A stretch of 64,000 bases of DNA, taken from assembly GCA_964602515.1 (NCBI GenBank), contig CAZRRJ010000006.1, positions 167,421 through 231,420 on the forward strand, in the 5' to 3' direction. Of this stretch, positions 1 through 7,950 are shown piece after piece. The position numbers were made by a program, and so were the translations under genes. Under the pieces are notes generated by a model, which ran no database searches, was not told where the DNA came from, and worked only from the letters and a program-made list of their open reading frames with translations. This DNA is from Carboxylicivirga sp964602515 (GTDB taxonomy: Bacteria; Bacteroidota; Bacteroidia; Bacteroidales; Marinilabiliaceae). The first letter of the stretch is position 1. Each line of letters begins with the position of its first letter.

Positions 1-251
1 TAAATTGCGCACCTGACTACGTAATATACATATGCTTTTCTACACAAATAGAATTAACTCTATATCAATCACCATTACCAGCAATTCTCTAAATCGACTT
101 AATTAAAGTCCTTATCACCCTCTCCTGTAAAGTATCATATCTATGTGTAAAACCACAATATTCGGTGGCATTTAATAAGAGCAGTTAATTGTTTTCTTTT
201 ATACTGTCGCATATTATCTTTTTTAACTTTTTATTATCATTATACTTTCAT
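1..251. other. AT-rich left-edge spacer, no gene seen
   Basis: This stretch lies beyond the 3' end of radC and reaches the window edge. I see no coding frame, RNA gene or clear terminator hairpin. The gene to the left is outside the window. Confidence 0.5.
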
Positions 252-950
252 TTAAAGCATACCTTCATCAGCATAACTATAATAAGAAGCATCAGTAACA
301 ATAATATGATCCAATACCGGAATGTCCATAAGGCGTCCTGCTTCACACATTTGTTTTGTAATCTTAGTATCTGAATCGCTGGGATGATCATTTCCACTGG
401 GATGATTATGGCACAATATTATTGATGAAGCTAGGTGATCAATAGCTGATTTAAGAATTAAGCGTACATCAATCACAGTTCCTGCAATTCCTCCCTGACT
501 TACTTTATTTCTGGCTATTATTTTATTTGATCTGTTAAGTAATAGAATCCAGAATTCTTCATGCGGCAAATCACCAAGAATAGGTTGAAACAAATCACTT
601 ACATCTTTACTACATTCTACCCTTGTTCGCGCTTCAATTTCCTGTAATTTACGCCTTCGTCCCAACTCCAGTGATGCAACAATTGTAATAGCTTTAGCAT
701 CTCCTATTCCAAAGTAGTTACCCTTTAATTCATTAACAGTCTTCCTTCCTAAAATATTTAGATTGTTTTTACAATCACGAAGTATCTTTTTTGATAATTC
801 AACAGCACTTTCTTTTGTACTACCAGAACTTATTAAGACAGCAAGTAATTCAGCATCTGATAAAGACAAGATGCCTTTGGAAAGTAACTTTTCACGGGGA
901 CGATCTTCAATAGCCCACTCTTTAATGCTAAGGTGTTGATTGTTTTCCAT
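252..950 (-). CDS. radC: RadC family JAB-domain protein
   Basis: The 232-residue length is normal for RadC. An N-terminal helix-hairpin-helix-like region (about 15-95) is followed by a JAB/MPN domain (about 110-232). The metal-binding signature is visible as HNHPSGN at 181-187 with Asp193, and the partner Glu lies in the HEEFW stretch near 130. RadC proteins are annotated as DNA repair factors, but the E. coli role was withdrawn and the substrate of the JAB domain is unknown, so function is open. The gene follows the tRNA-Glu/rpsT unit on the same strand but is separated from it by a terminator hairpin, so it probably has its own promoter. Confidence 0.93.
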   Translation of the reverse strand: MENNQHLSIKEWAIEDRPREKLLSKGILSLSDAELLAVLISSGSTKESAVELSKKILRDCKNNLNILGRKTVNELKGNYFGIGDAKAITIVASLELGRRRKLQEIEARTRVECSKDVSDLFQPILGDLPHEEFWILLLNRSNKIIARNKVSQGGIAGTVIDVRLILKSAIDHLASSIILCHNHPSGNDHPSDSDTKITKQMCEAGRLMDIPVLDHIIVTDASYYSYADEGML

Positions 951-1002
951 AATCTATCTTTTTAAAACAAAAAGATAAGGATTGTTAAGAAGAAAAACAA
1001 TA

Positions 1003-1041
1003 TTTAACAAAAAAAGCCTTTCTTTTTTCAAATAAAGGCTT
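1003..1041 (-). terminator. Rho-independent terminator of the tRNA-Glu/rpsT unit
   Basis: AAGCCTTT (1014-1021) and AAAGGCTT (1034-1041) form an 8-bp stem. Read on the minus strand, the stem is followed by a run of T. It lies just downstream of the last tRNA-Glu and separates it from radC. Confidence 0.75.
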
Positions 1042-1054
1042 AAGAGACATTCAG

Positions 1055-1126
1055 CAGTCCCTAGGAGAATCGAACTCCTGTTTCAAGGATGAAAACCTTG
1101 CGTCCTAACCACTAGACGAAGGGACC
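1055..1126 (-). tRNA. tRNA-Glu (UUC)
   Basis: The minus strand folds as a complete cloverleaf. The anticodon stem CAAGG/CCTTG encloses loop TTTTCAT with anticodon TTC (Glu), and the T arm carries TTCGATT. The 3' CCA is not encoded. The 72-nt sequence is identical to the two other copies at 1170-1241 and 1543-1614. This is the last gene of the unit before the terminator. Confidence 0.96.
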
Positions 1127-1169
1127 TAAAAACAATACTCTTCTATATTAAGAAGAGTATAAAATATTG

Positions 1170-1241
1170 CAGTCCCTAGGAGAATCGAACTCCTGTTTCA
1201 AGGATGAAAACCTTGCGTCCTAACCACTAGACGAAGGGACC
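1170..1241 (-). tRNA. tRNA-Glu (UUC), second copy
   Basis: Identical in all 72 positions to the copy at 1055-1126, with anticodon TTC and no encoded CCA. It lies 14 bp downstream of the rpsT stop codon and 43 bp upstream of the next tRNA-Glu, so it is likely processed from the same transcript. Confidence 0.96.
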
Positions 1242-1255
1242 TAAAAAGCTTTTAT

Positions 1256-1507
1256 TTAAAGCTTATTAACGTGATTCGCTAATTTAGATTTTAAATTAGC
1301 TGCTTTATTCTTATGAATAATATTTCTTTTAGCTAACTTATCAAGCATAGATACAACTTTTGGGAATAACTCCTGAGCTACTTCTTTTTCAGATGCGTCT
1401 CTCAGCTGTTTCACAGCATTACGAGCAGTTTTTGCATAGTATCTGTTGTGAACCCTTCTCTTCTCTATCTGACGAATTCGCTTTTTTGCTGATTGATGAT
1501 TTGCCAT
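1256..1507 (-). CDS. rpsT: 30S ribosomal protein S20
   Basis: S20 is an 83-residue, highly basic helical-bundle protein of the small subunit body that binds 16S rRNA. The N-terminus MANHQSAKKRIRQ and the later KNKAANLKSKL stretch are typical of the family, and the length is normal (about 84-88). The gene is embedded between identical tRNA-Glu genes on the same strand: one 35 bp upstream and two downstream. All are likely expressed from the promoter at 1656-1686. Confidence 0.97.
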   Translation of the reverse strand: MANHQSAKKRIRQIEKRRVHNRYYAKTARNAVKQLRDASEKEVAQELFPKVVSMLDKLAKRNIIHKNKAANLKSKLANHVNKL

Positions 1508-1542
1508 CCTACTACAAATAAAATTGTTAATTTTTCTTTTAG

Positions 1543-1614
1543 CAGTCCCTAGGAGAATCGAACTCCTGTTTCAAGGATGAAAACCTTGCGTCCTAACCAC
1601 TAGACGAAGGGACC
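1543..1614 (-). tRNA. tRNA-Glu (UUC), promoter-proximal copy
   Basis: Identical to the other two copies, with anticodon TTC in loop TTTTCAT. It is the first gene of the minus-strand tRNA-Glu/rpsT/tRNA-Glu/tRNA-Glu unit, about 40 bp below the promoter -7 element at 1656-1663. Confidence 0.96.
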
Positions 1615-1655
1615 TTTTTGCTACCGGAACAGTGTTCTGTTCTCAAATGCGGATG

Positions 1656-1686
1656 CAAAGATATATCAAATTAGAATCCTTCCAAA
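1656..1686 (-). promoter_or_regulatory. Bacteroidota-type promoter of the tRNA-Glu/rpsT unit
   Basis: On the minus strand TTTG (1683-1686), a 19-nt spacer and TATCTTTG (1656-1663) give a full match to the primary sigma-factor pattern TTTG-N19-TAnnTTTG. An A/T palindrome (T8CGA8, 1687-1704) lies directly upstream and could act as an UP-like or bent tract. Downstream, the leader holds the short palindrome GAACAGTGTTC (1627-1637). Confidence 0.8.
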
Positions 1687-1808
1687 TTTTTTTTCGAAAA
1701 AAAAATCAAATCTTTTATACTTAATGAATAAAAACAACCATAACTCACACCTTTTTATTGTGTTGTACAAAATTTAAAAAACATACCAAACAATTTGCTC
1801 TTCTTTTA

Positions 1809-1840
1809 TTTGCACACATTTTATTTAATTCTTTATTTTG
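1809..1840 (+). promoter_or_regulatory. Promoter of metK
   Basis: TTTG (1809-1812), a 20-nt spacer and TTATTTTG (1833-1840) match the Bacteroidota consensus with one deviation (TT for TA). The predicted transcript start, about 6-8 nt downstream, coincides with the start of the closing helix of the leader structure at 1846. This leaves a leader of about 145 nt before metK. Confidence 0.65.
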
Positions 1841-1845
1841 CAGTA

Positions 1846-1930
1846 GTGAAAAGTGGAGGGATTTGGCTGATTGCAACCACTTAAAAAAAGTGCTAAAACG
1901 CATATTTCGTTTGTACTTCCTCCTTTTCAC
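1846..1930 (+). ncRNA. Structured metK leader, candidate SAM riboswitch
   Basis: GTGAAAAG (1846-1853) pairs with CTTTTCAC (1923-1930). GAGG (1856-1859) can extend this helix with CCTC (1919-1922). Inside are two hairpins: CACTT/AAGTG around an A5 loop (1878-1892), and AAACG/CGTTT (1896-1912). The words GGAGGGAT, TTGCAACC and GTGCTAA appear in the order seen in the SAM-I riboswitch core, and SAM riboswitches commonly control metK. The P2 region between GGGAT and GCAACC is much shorter than in classical SAM-I, and the closing helix uses part of GGAGG. It may therefore be a variant or another SAM class. A downstream ATATCA/TGATAT pairing (1931-1936 with 1958-1963) could be part of the switch. 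Confidence 0.62.
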
Positions 1931-1993
1931 ATATCAAATGGTTTTAATACATAGCTGTGATATTCATATTGCAGTATTAACTTTTTAAATGAT

Positions 1994-3241
1994 ATGGGAT
2001 ATTTATTTACATCAGAATCAGTTTCCGAAGGACACCCGGATAAAGTAGCTGATCAAATTTCAGATGCTATACTGGACGAATTATTAAAACAGGATGCAGA
2101 ATCTAAAGTTGCATGTGAAACATTAGTAACAACTGGTTTAGTAGTTATTAGCGGCGAGGTTAAAACAGATGGCTATGTACCTGTTCAAAAGATTGCCCGT
2201 AGAGTAATTGAGCGCATTGGCTATACTGATGGCGCTTATATGTTTGAATCTGGTTCTTGTGGTGTGATTTCCGCTTTGCATGAACAATCAGAAGATATTA
2301 ACCGTGGTGTTGAGCGCGAAGTTGAAGAAGAACAAGGTGCAGGTGATCAGGGAATGATGTTTGGTTACGCTTGTAAAGATACGGAAGATTATTTGCCCTT
2401 ACCCCTGTTTCTTTCACACATTCTTTTAAAAGAGTTAGCTGCTATTCGTCGTGAAAAGAAAATAATGACCTATTTACGTCCTGACTCAAAAAGCCAGGTG
2501 ACTATTGAATATGATGATGACAACAAGCCTCAAAAAGTTCATACCATTGTGGTATCAACCCAACATGATGATTTTGATGATGATGAACCAATGTTAGCTA
2601 AAATCAAAACAGATGTTCAAGAGATTTTAATCCCACGCGTAAAAGCAATTTTACCCGAAAATCAGCAACATTTATTTAATGACTATATACTACATGTTAA
2701 CCCAACAGGGAAATTCGTAATTGGGGGACCACATGGTGATACTGGTTTAACTGGCCGTAAGATAATTGTTGATACTTATGGAGGTAAAGGCGCGCACGGC
2801 GGTGGTGCTTTTAGTGGAAAAGACAGCTCAAAAGTTGACCGTTCGGCCGCTTATGCAACACGACATATCGCCAAAAACCTTGTAGCAGCTGGTGTTGCTG
2901 ACGAGATATTGGTACAGGTAGCTTACGCCATTGGCGTTGCTAAACCAGTAGGGTTATATATTAATACCTATGGAACATCAAAAGTTAATTTAACCGATGG
3001 TGAGATTGCTGAGAAAGTAGAAGCCTTATTTGATTTACGTCCAAGTGCCATTGTAAAACGCTTTGGCCTGAAAAATCCGATTTTTGAGCCTACAGCTGCT
3101 TATGGACATGTTGGCCGTACACCGTATACCGATACAGTTACTTTTATTGAAAAAGGACAAGAGATTAAAAAAGATGTAGAGTTCTTCGCATGGGAAAAAC
3201 TGGATTATGTGGATGTTGTTAAAAAAGCATTTAACCTATAG
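1994..3241 (+). CDS. metK: S-adenosylmethionine synthase
   Basis: MetK makes S-adenosylmethionine from methionine and ATP in the cytosol, with release of phosphate and diphosphate. The sequence shows the family's three parts: the GHPDKVADQISDA ATP motif near the N-terminus, GAGDQGMMFGYAC in the middle, and the glycine-rich GGAFSGKDSSKVDRS stretch. Its 415 residues exceed the roughly 384 of the E. coli enzyme, as is common in Bacteroidota. The start is the ATG giving MGYLFTSESVSEGHPD. The gene is monocistronic between its own promoter and leader and the terminator at 3266. Regulation by the leader structure at 1846-1930 is likely. Confidence 0.98.
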   Translation: MGYLFTSESVSEGHPDKVADQISDAILDELLKQDAESKVACETLVTTGLVVISGEVKTDGYVPVQKIARRVIERIGYTDGAYMFESGSCGVISALHEQSEDINRGVEREVEEEQGAGDQGMMFGYACKDTEDYLPLPLFLSHILLKELAAIRREKKIMTYLRPDSKSQVTIEYDDDNKPQKVHTIVVSTQHDDFDDDEPMLAKIKTDVQEILIPRVKAILPENQQHLFNDYILHVNPTGKFVIGGPHGDTGLTGRKIIVDTYGGKGAHGGGAFSGKDSSKVDRSAAYATRHIAKNLVAAGVADEILVQVAYAIGVAKPVGLYINTYGTSKVNLTDGEIAEKVEALFDLRPSAIVKRFGLKNPIFEPTAAYGHVGRTPYTDTVTFIEKGQEIKKDVEFFAWEKLDYVDVVKKAFNL

Positions 3242-3265
3242 TAGAAGTCTATATAATATAGTGTT

Positions 3266-3300
3266 AAGGTCGGCTTTTGCCGACCTTTCTTATTTTTTTG
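3266..3300 (+). terminator. metK terminator
   Basis: AAGGTCGGC (3266-3274) and GCCGACCTT (3279-3287) form a perfect 9-bp stem with a TTTT loop, followed by a T-rich tail. It lies 25 bp after the metK stop. Confidence 0.9.
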
Positions 3301-3382
3301 GCTAATGACACATGGCCTTAGCTCAACTCATACAATTAGCTGATTACCGACAAAATATTATAGATGAACCCCTTCGTAATTA

Positions 3383-3414
3383 TTTGATTAACTTTTGCCT
3401 TTTACCTATTTTCG
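3383..3414 (+). promoter_or_regulatory. Promoter of the Wzi-like gene
   Basis: TTTG (3383-3386), a 20-nt spacer and TATTTTCG (3407-3414) match the Bacteroidota promoter pattern with one deviation. Transcription would begin near 3421, downstream of the first possible ATG (3395). This supports the start codon at 3437. Confidence 0.55.
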
Positions 3415-3436
3415 GATAAGTAAACCTAAGCAACAT

Positions 3437-5083
3437 ATGCAAAAATTCTTAATTAAACTCAGTACATTCCTATTTATAACTGGGATGACTTCTGTTATTG
3501 CTCAAGAGCTGCCTTATCATATCAGCAATCAGGCGGTTTATGATTTTATTGATGAATTGGCCAATAAAGGTATTGCTGATGTGAATACAGCCATTAAGCC
3601 ATACTCACGCATGGCAATTGCTAAGGCTTTAAAACAAGCTAATAGGCATACTTCACTAAGCAAACGCCAACAGAAAGAACTTGATTTTTACCTTAAGGAG
3701 TTCAACAAAGAGCTAACGATAGGTAAAGACTTTGATAAACGTTTTGATGCTCTCTATTACAGTGACTCTACATTTAAGGTTACTATTAACCCTATATTAG
3801 GCGGGCAATTCTTTAACAATGGAGATAAAACGGAATATCATCGCTGGGGTGGTGCTGAGTTTTATGGTTCTATTGGTAAAAATTTGGGCATATATGGTAG
3901 TCTTCGCGACAACCATGAATCACGTTATCTTGGAGGGTCAAAATATATCAGCAAACGATCTGGGGCTGTATACAAAGGTGATGGGCTGGCAAAAGATTAC
4001 TCAGAAACACGCGGTGGAATAAGCTATGCTTGGAACTGGGGAAGTCTGGGGCTTCATAAGGATCATTTTGCCTGGGGTAATGGCTACAGTGAAGCAATTA
4101 TTCATTCTGGGCGTGCTCCCTCTTATGGGTATATCTCTTTTAAAATGTCACCGGCCCAATGGTTCGATTTTAATTATGTACACGGTTGGCTGGTTAGTGA
4201 AGTTGTTGATTCTTCGCGCACCTATAATGTTTATAACGGAGAACGCATGGTATATGCCAATAAATTTATTGCAGCCAATATGTTTACAGTTAAGCCCTGG
4301 AAAAAACTTCATGTTTCTTTTGGCAACTCTGTTATATATGGTGATACTGATTTTAATCCAACATTTTTAGTGCCATTCCTTTTTTACAAATCAGCTGACC
4401 ACACTTATAATTCATGGGATAACTGGGTTGGACATAACGCCCAAATGTACCTAGACATCAGTAGTCGACAAATTAAAAACCTGCATTTGTACACCTCTAT
4501 TTTTATCGATGAAATTGTATTAGCAAAGATGTTTAGTACAACAGAAAAATCAAATGATATTGCATTTAAAATAGGAGCCCGTATAACCGACCTATTACCT
4601 GATTTGTCGTTAACAGCTGAGTATACACACATCCGACCATTAGCATATGAGCATTTTATACCAACAGTTACCTTCAAAAGTAATGATTTTATACTTGGCA
4701 GCTATATGCGCGACAATGCTGAGGAAATATATTTATCAGCAAGATATAAACCCATTAGGGGGCTTGATTTGCAGGCCAGCTATACACTAATGAGGAAGGG
4801 AAAAGACTATCAAAAAATATTTGATAACAACGAGGAGGATTTACATCCGGAAATTAATCAGGATCAAGATGAAATACGTCGTGGCCTACCCTTATTAAAC
4901 GAAGAGCGTTATAAAAATCAAAATATTATACTTAAAGCATCGTACCAGATTATCAATGATGGTTTTATTTTTATTGAGGCACAACATAACACATTCGGTG
5001 GACCAGATATAGAACTTTACACTAACCCTTATTATTTAGCAGGAGATAATATCTTATCCTTAGGTATGAACTTTGGATTCTGA
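3437..5083 (+). CDS. Wzi family capsule assembly outer-membrane protein
   Basis: The 548-residue protein begins with a signal peptide ending near ISVIAQ-E at about residue 22-24. A helical region follows (about 25-100), then a long series of alternating hydrophobic/aromatic strands ending in GMNFGF, as expected for an outer-membrane beta-barrel. The pattern fits the Wzi capsule-assembly family found widely in Bacteroidota, where such proteins are thought to hold or organise surface polysaccharide. I chose the ATG at 3437: it gives a clean signal peptide and lies downstream of the promoter at 3383-3414, whereas the ATG at 3395 does not. It heads a same-strand group with the aminotransferase (38 bp gap) and the UDP-sugar dehydrogenase. 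Confidence 0.85.
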   Translation: MQKFLIKLSTFLFITGMTSVIAQELPYHISNQAVYDFIDELANKGIADVNTAIKPYSRMAIAKALKQANRHTSLSKRQQKELDFYLKEFNKELTIGKDFDKRFDALYYSDSTFKVTINPILGGQFFNNGDKTEYHRWGGAEFYGSIGKNLGIYGSLRDNHESRYLGGSKYISKRSGAVYKGDGLAKDYSETRGGISYAWNWGSLGLHKDHFAWGNGYSEAIIHSGRAPSYGYISFKMSPAQWFDFNYVHGWLVSEVVDSSRTYNVYNGERMVYANKFIAANMFTVKPWKKLHVSFGNSVIYGDTDFNPTFLVPFLFYKSADHTYNSWDNWVGHNAQMYLDISSRQIKNLHLYTSIFIDEIVLAKMFSTTEKSNDIAFKIGARITDLLPDLSLTAEYTHIRPLAYEHFIPTVTFKSNDFILGSYMRDNAEEIYLSARYKPIRGLDLQASYTLMRKGKDYQKIFDNNEEDLHPEINQDQDEIRRGLPLLNEERYKNQNIILKASYQIINDGFIFIEAQHNTFGGPDIELYTNPYYLAGDNILSLGMNFGF

Positions 5084-5121
5084 TATTTTTCTTAATTTAA
5101 CCAGCTTGAAAAAGATAAAAA

Positions 5122-6261
5122 ATGGAACAAATTCAGATGGTTGATCTTCACAATCAGTATAAAAGACTCCAAAAAGAGATAGATAGTGCAATGGCTGAAG
5201 TTATAGATCAAACAGCTTTTATAAATGGCCCAGCAGTTAAAGACTTTCAAAAAAATATGGAATGCTATTTGGGAGTTAAACATGTAATACCTTGTGCGAA
5301 TGGAACTGATGCCTTACAAATAGCACTAATGGCGCTTGGACTAAAAGAAGGCGATGAGGTAATCACCTCTACATTTACTTTTATTGCAACTGTAGAGGTT
5401 ATTGTTTTATTAAAACTCAAGCCGGTTTTAGTCGATGTTGATCCAAACACTTTTACCCTGCTTCCTGATCAGGTTGAAAAGGCCATAACAGATAGAACCA
5501 AAGCGATTATTCCAGTGCATTTATTCGGCCAAAGTGCAGATATGAATCAAGTGATGAAGATTGCCGATAAGAATAACTTGTTTGTTATTGAAGATACCGC
5601 CCAAGCCATTGGTAGTAATTATACCTATCAAAATAAAGTCATTAAACTGGGTACTATTGGCAATATCGGGTGTACTTCATTCTTCCCTTCAAAAAACCTG
5701 GGTTGCTTTGGTGACGGGGGAGCCTGTTACACAGACGATGACAAACTGGCAGCACAAATGCGCATGATTATTAACCATGGATCAAAAAAGAAATACTACC
5801 ACAAGATTATTGGTGTTAATTCTCGCCTAGACACCATACAGGCAGCTGTACTTAATGTCAAGATTAAGCATTTAGATGATTTTAATAGAAAACGACGAAA
5901 AGCTGCAGATTTTTATGACAGTGCATTAAAAGATCACCCAGCTATTCAAATTCCATTACGTACACATGACTCGGTGCATACTTTTCATCAATACACTTTA
6001 AAAATTAAAGGAGGAAAACGCGATATGCTCCAATCTTATTTGAATGAAAAAGAAATACCCTCAATGGTTTATTACCCTGTACCACTACACCAACAGGAGG
6101 CTTTTGAACAATTTACAGACCACAAAAAAAAATTTAACAATGCTGAAACATTAAGCAAAGAGGTATTATCTTTACCTATGCACACTGAACTTAGCGAAGA
6201 ACAATTAAACTATATAACGGACACGATTTTAGCATTTTTTGAATTAGCAAAACATAATTAA
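5122..6261 (+). CDS. DegT/DnrJ/EryC1/StrS-type sugar aminotransferase
   Basis: This is a PLP-dependent, fold-type I aminotransferase of 379 residues that acts on nucleotide-linked keto-sugars. The PLP lysine is Lys191 in SFFPSKNLGCFGDGG, and the HLFGQ and EDTAQAIGS stretches are also typical. The sequence looks closest to the WbpE type, which aminates C3 of UDP-2-acetamido-2-deoxy-3-oxoglucuronate. That fits the neighbouring UDP-HexNAc 6-dehydrogenase. The exact sugar cannot be fixed from sequence alone; 4-keto-sugar aminotransferases of the same family are the alternative. Confidence 0.88.
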   Translation: MEQIQMVDLHNQYKRLQKEIDSAMAEVIDQTAFINGPAVKDFQKNMECYLGVKHVIPCANGTDALQIALMALGLKEGDEVITSTFTFIATVEVIVLLKLKPVLVDVDPNTFTLLPDQVEKAITDRTKAIIPVHLFGQSADMNQVMKIADKNNLFVIEDTAQAIGSNYTYQNKVIKLGTIGNIGCTSFFPSKNLGCFGDGGACYTDDDKLAAQMRMIINHGSKKKYYHKIIGVNSRLDTIQAAVLNVKIKHLDDFNRKRRKAADFYDSALKDHPAIQIPLRTHDSVHTFHQYTLKIKGGKRDMLQSYLNEKEIPSMVYYPVPLHQQEAFEQFTDHKKKFNNAETLSKEVLSLPMHTELSEEQLNYITDTILAFFELAKHN

Positions 6262-6386
6262 TAAATCTTATTCATTCACAAAACTGCTTTTAATGATAAT
6301 AGCCATATCTTTTATCGGGAACTAAGGTTGTTGAAATAATTAAACGTACATATTAACATATACCATCTGGATTATAATTTAAAACT

Positions 6387-7676
6387 ATGCTTAAAGAATT
6401 ATTAGCTAAAGAAAAAAAGCTTTCTGTAATTGGATTAGGTTACGTGGGTTTGCCAATTGCTCTGGAATTTGCTCGTAAAATGTCAGTAGTTGGTTTTGAT
6501 ATAAAAGAAGACCGGATTGAACTAATGCGTCAGGGTATTGACCCAAGTAATGAATTAGAGAAAGAAGCCTTTGATGGTTGTGACATAGAATATACTTGTA
6601 ATTCAGATGACTTAAAAAATGCTTCTTTTCATATTGTAGCCGTTCCAACACCAATTAATCAGCATAACCTACCTGATTTAACTCCACTCTTCGGTGCTAC
6701 AAAAGCCGTTGGTAAAATTCTTAAAAAAGGTGATTACGTTGTGTTTGAGTCAACCGTATATCCGGGCTGTACAGAAGAAGATTGTGTCCCTATTTTAGAA
6801 AAAGAATCCGGCTTAAAACTCAATAAAGATTTTAAGGTTGGATTTAGTCCTGAACGTATCAATCCTGGAGATAAAGAACATACTCTTACTAAAATCCTAA
6901 AGATTGTTTCGGGTAGTGATGAAAAGTCGGCACAGGTTATAGAGAGTGTTTATGAGAGTATAATTACAGCAGGTATCCACAAAGCCAGCTCCATAAAAGT
7001 AGCCGAAGCAGCTAAAATAATTGAAAATACACAGCGCGATGTAAATATTGCTTTGATGAATGAATTATCACTCATCTTTAATCGAATGAATATCAATACA
7101 TTCGAAGTGCTTGAGGCAGCAGGTACAAAATGGAATTTTCTGAAGTTCTTCCCAGGTCTGGTTGGCGGACACTGTATCGGTGTTGACCCGTATTACCTGA
7201 CTTATAAAGCGAATGAACTGGGTTACCATTCAAAAATTATTACCGGTGGTCGTTTTATTAATGATTCAATGGGAGCCTATGTAGCCAAAACAGTGGTAAA
7301 GAAAATGATATCAGATGGTAACAAGATTAATGGCGCTAAGGTGTTAATAATGGGAGCAACTTTTAAGGAGAATGTAAGTGATATTCGCAATTCTAAAGTT
7401 GCTGACGTTGTAAATGAATTAAAATCATTTAGTATTGATGTTGATGTTGTAGACCCACACGCATCATCAGAAGAATTAATGCACGAATATGGTTATGGCC
7501 TTATTGATGAGATAAAAGATAAATACAATGCCGTTATTGTAGCGGTCAATCACCAGGAGTATGTTCAACTAGATGAAGCTTATTTTAAATCAATTATGGC
7601 CGATAATGGTGTTTTTGTTGATGTAAAGGGAATATATCGTGGTAAAATTAACGATCTAACATACTGGAGTTTATAA
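6387..7676 (+). CDS. UDP-N-acetylhexosamine 6-dehydrogenase (WbpA/TviB type)
   Basis: A 429-residue nucleotide-sugar dehydrogenase that oxidises C6 of a UDP-N-acetylhexosamine to the uronic acid with two NAD+. The N-terminal Rossmann motif is VIGLGYVGLPIALEFA, and the catalytic cysteine is Cys263 in GGHCIGVDPYY. The C-terminal UDP-binding part carries MGATFKENVSDIRNSK. It looks more like the UDP-GlcNAc/GalNAc group (WbpA, TviB) than UDP-glucose dehydrogenase. It follows the aminotransferase by 125 bp. Together they could supply an amino-uronic acid for capsule or O-antigen, but other enzymes of such a pathway are absent here. Confidence 0.88.
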   Translation: MLKELLAKEKKLSVIGLGYVGLPIALEFARKMSVVGFDIKEDRIELMRQGIDPSNELEKEAFDGCDIEYTCNSDDLKNASFHIVAVPTPINQHNLPDLTPLFGATKAVGKILKKGDYVVFESTVYPGCTEEDCVPILEKESGLKLNKDFKVGFSPERINPGDKEHTLTKILKIVSGSDEKSAQVIESVYESIITAGIHKASSIKVAEAAKIIENTQRDVNIALMNELSLIFNRMNINTFEVLEAAGTKWNFLKFFPGLVGGHCIGVDPYYLTYKANELGYHSKIITGGRFINDSMGAYVAKTVVKKMISDGNKINGAKVLIMGATFKENVSDIRNSKVADVVNELKSFSIDVDVVDPHASSEELMHEYGYGLIDEIKDKYNAVIVAVNHQEYVQLDEAYFKSIMADNGVFVDVKGIYRGKINDLTYWSL

Positions 7677-7698
7677 TTATTACCATAAACAAGCATAA

Positions 7699-7733
7699 TA
7701 AACGGTGCATCCTATTTGCAGGTACACCGTTTA
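7699..7733 (+). terminator. Terminator-like hairpin after the UDP-sugar dehydrogenase
   Basis: TAAACGGTG (7699-7707) pairs with CACCGTTTA (7725-7733), and an inner CCT/AGG pairing shortens the loop. It starts 23 bp after the stop codon. The tail is only moderately T-rich. Confidence 0.6.
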
Positions 7734-7795
7734 TTTGGTTTACTTGCCCTCTTTAATCACTATTTATTGAAATCATAGTTGTATTTTTTATTTCC

Positions 7796-7950
7796 TTAAA
7801 TTAATAACTCCCGGTATCTTCCAGACGGTAGGTCTTTTATATCAAACATACCTGAATAAGTACTACCTTTTGAATATTTACTTCTGCCCCAGAAGCACCA
7901 TCTATGGTAATACGTAATGCTAATTCATATAGCTAACATACAACTTTTCG
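7796..7950 (-). pseudogene. Coding remnant ending in FDIKDLPSGRYRELLI
   Basis: On the minus strand, coding-like sequence reads ITIDGASGAEVN and then, after a frame change near 7865-7875, YSKGSTYSGMFDIKDLPSGRYR before a stop at 7796-7798. The pattern of a short beta-sandwich ending in FDxxxLPSGRY resembles DUF3244-like or secretion-tail modules of Bacteroidota. The upstream part has stops. I read it as the decayed 3' end of a small secreted-protein gene. The family assignment is tentative. Confidence 0.35.

Noticed and set aside
1846..1930. A straightforward classical SAM-I riboswitch
   Set aside because: The closing helix and core words fit, but the P2 region is too short for the usual pseudoknot, so I call it only a candidate of unclear class.
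1758..1988. Small plus-strand open frame upstream of metK
   Set aside because: It contains the metK promoter and leader structure, has no recognisable protein, and its composition is that of the leader.
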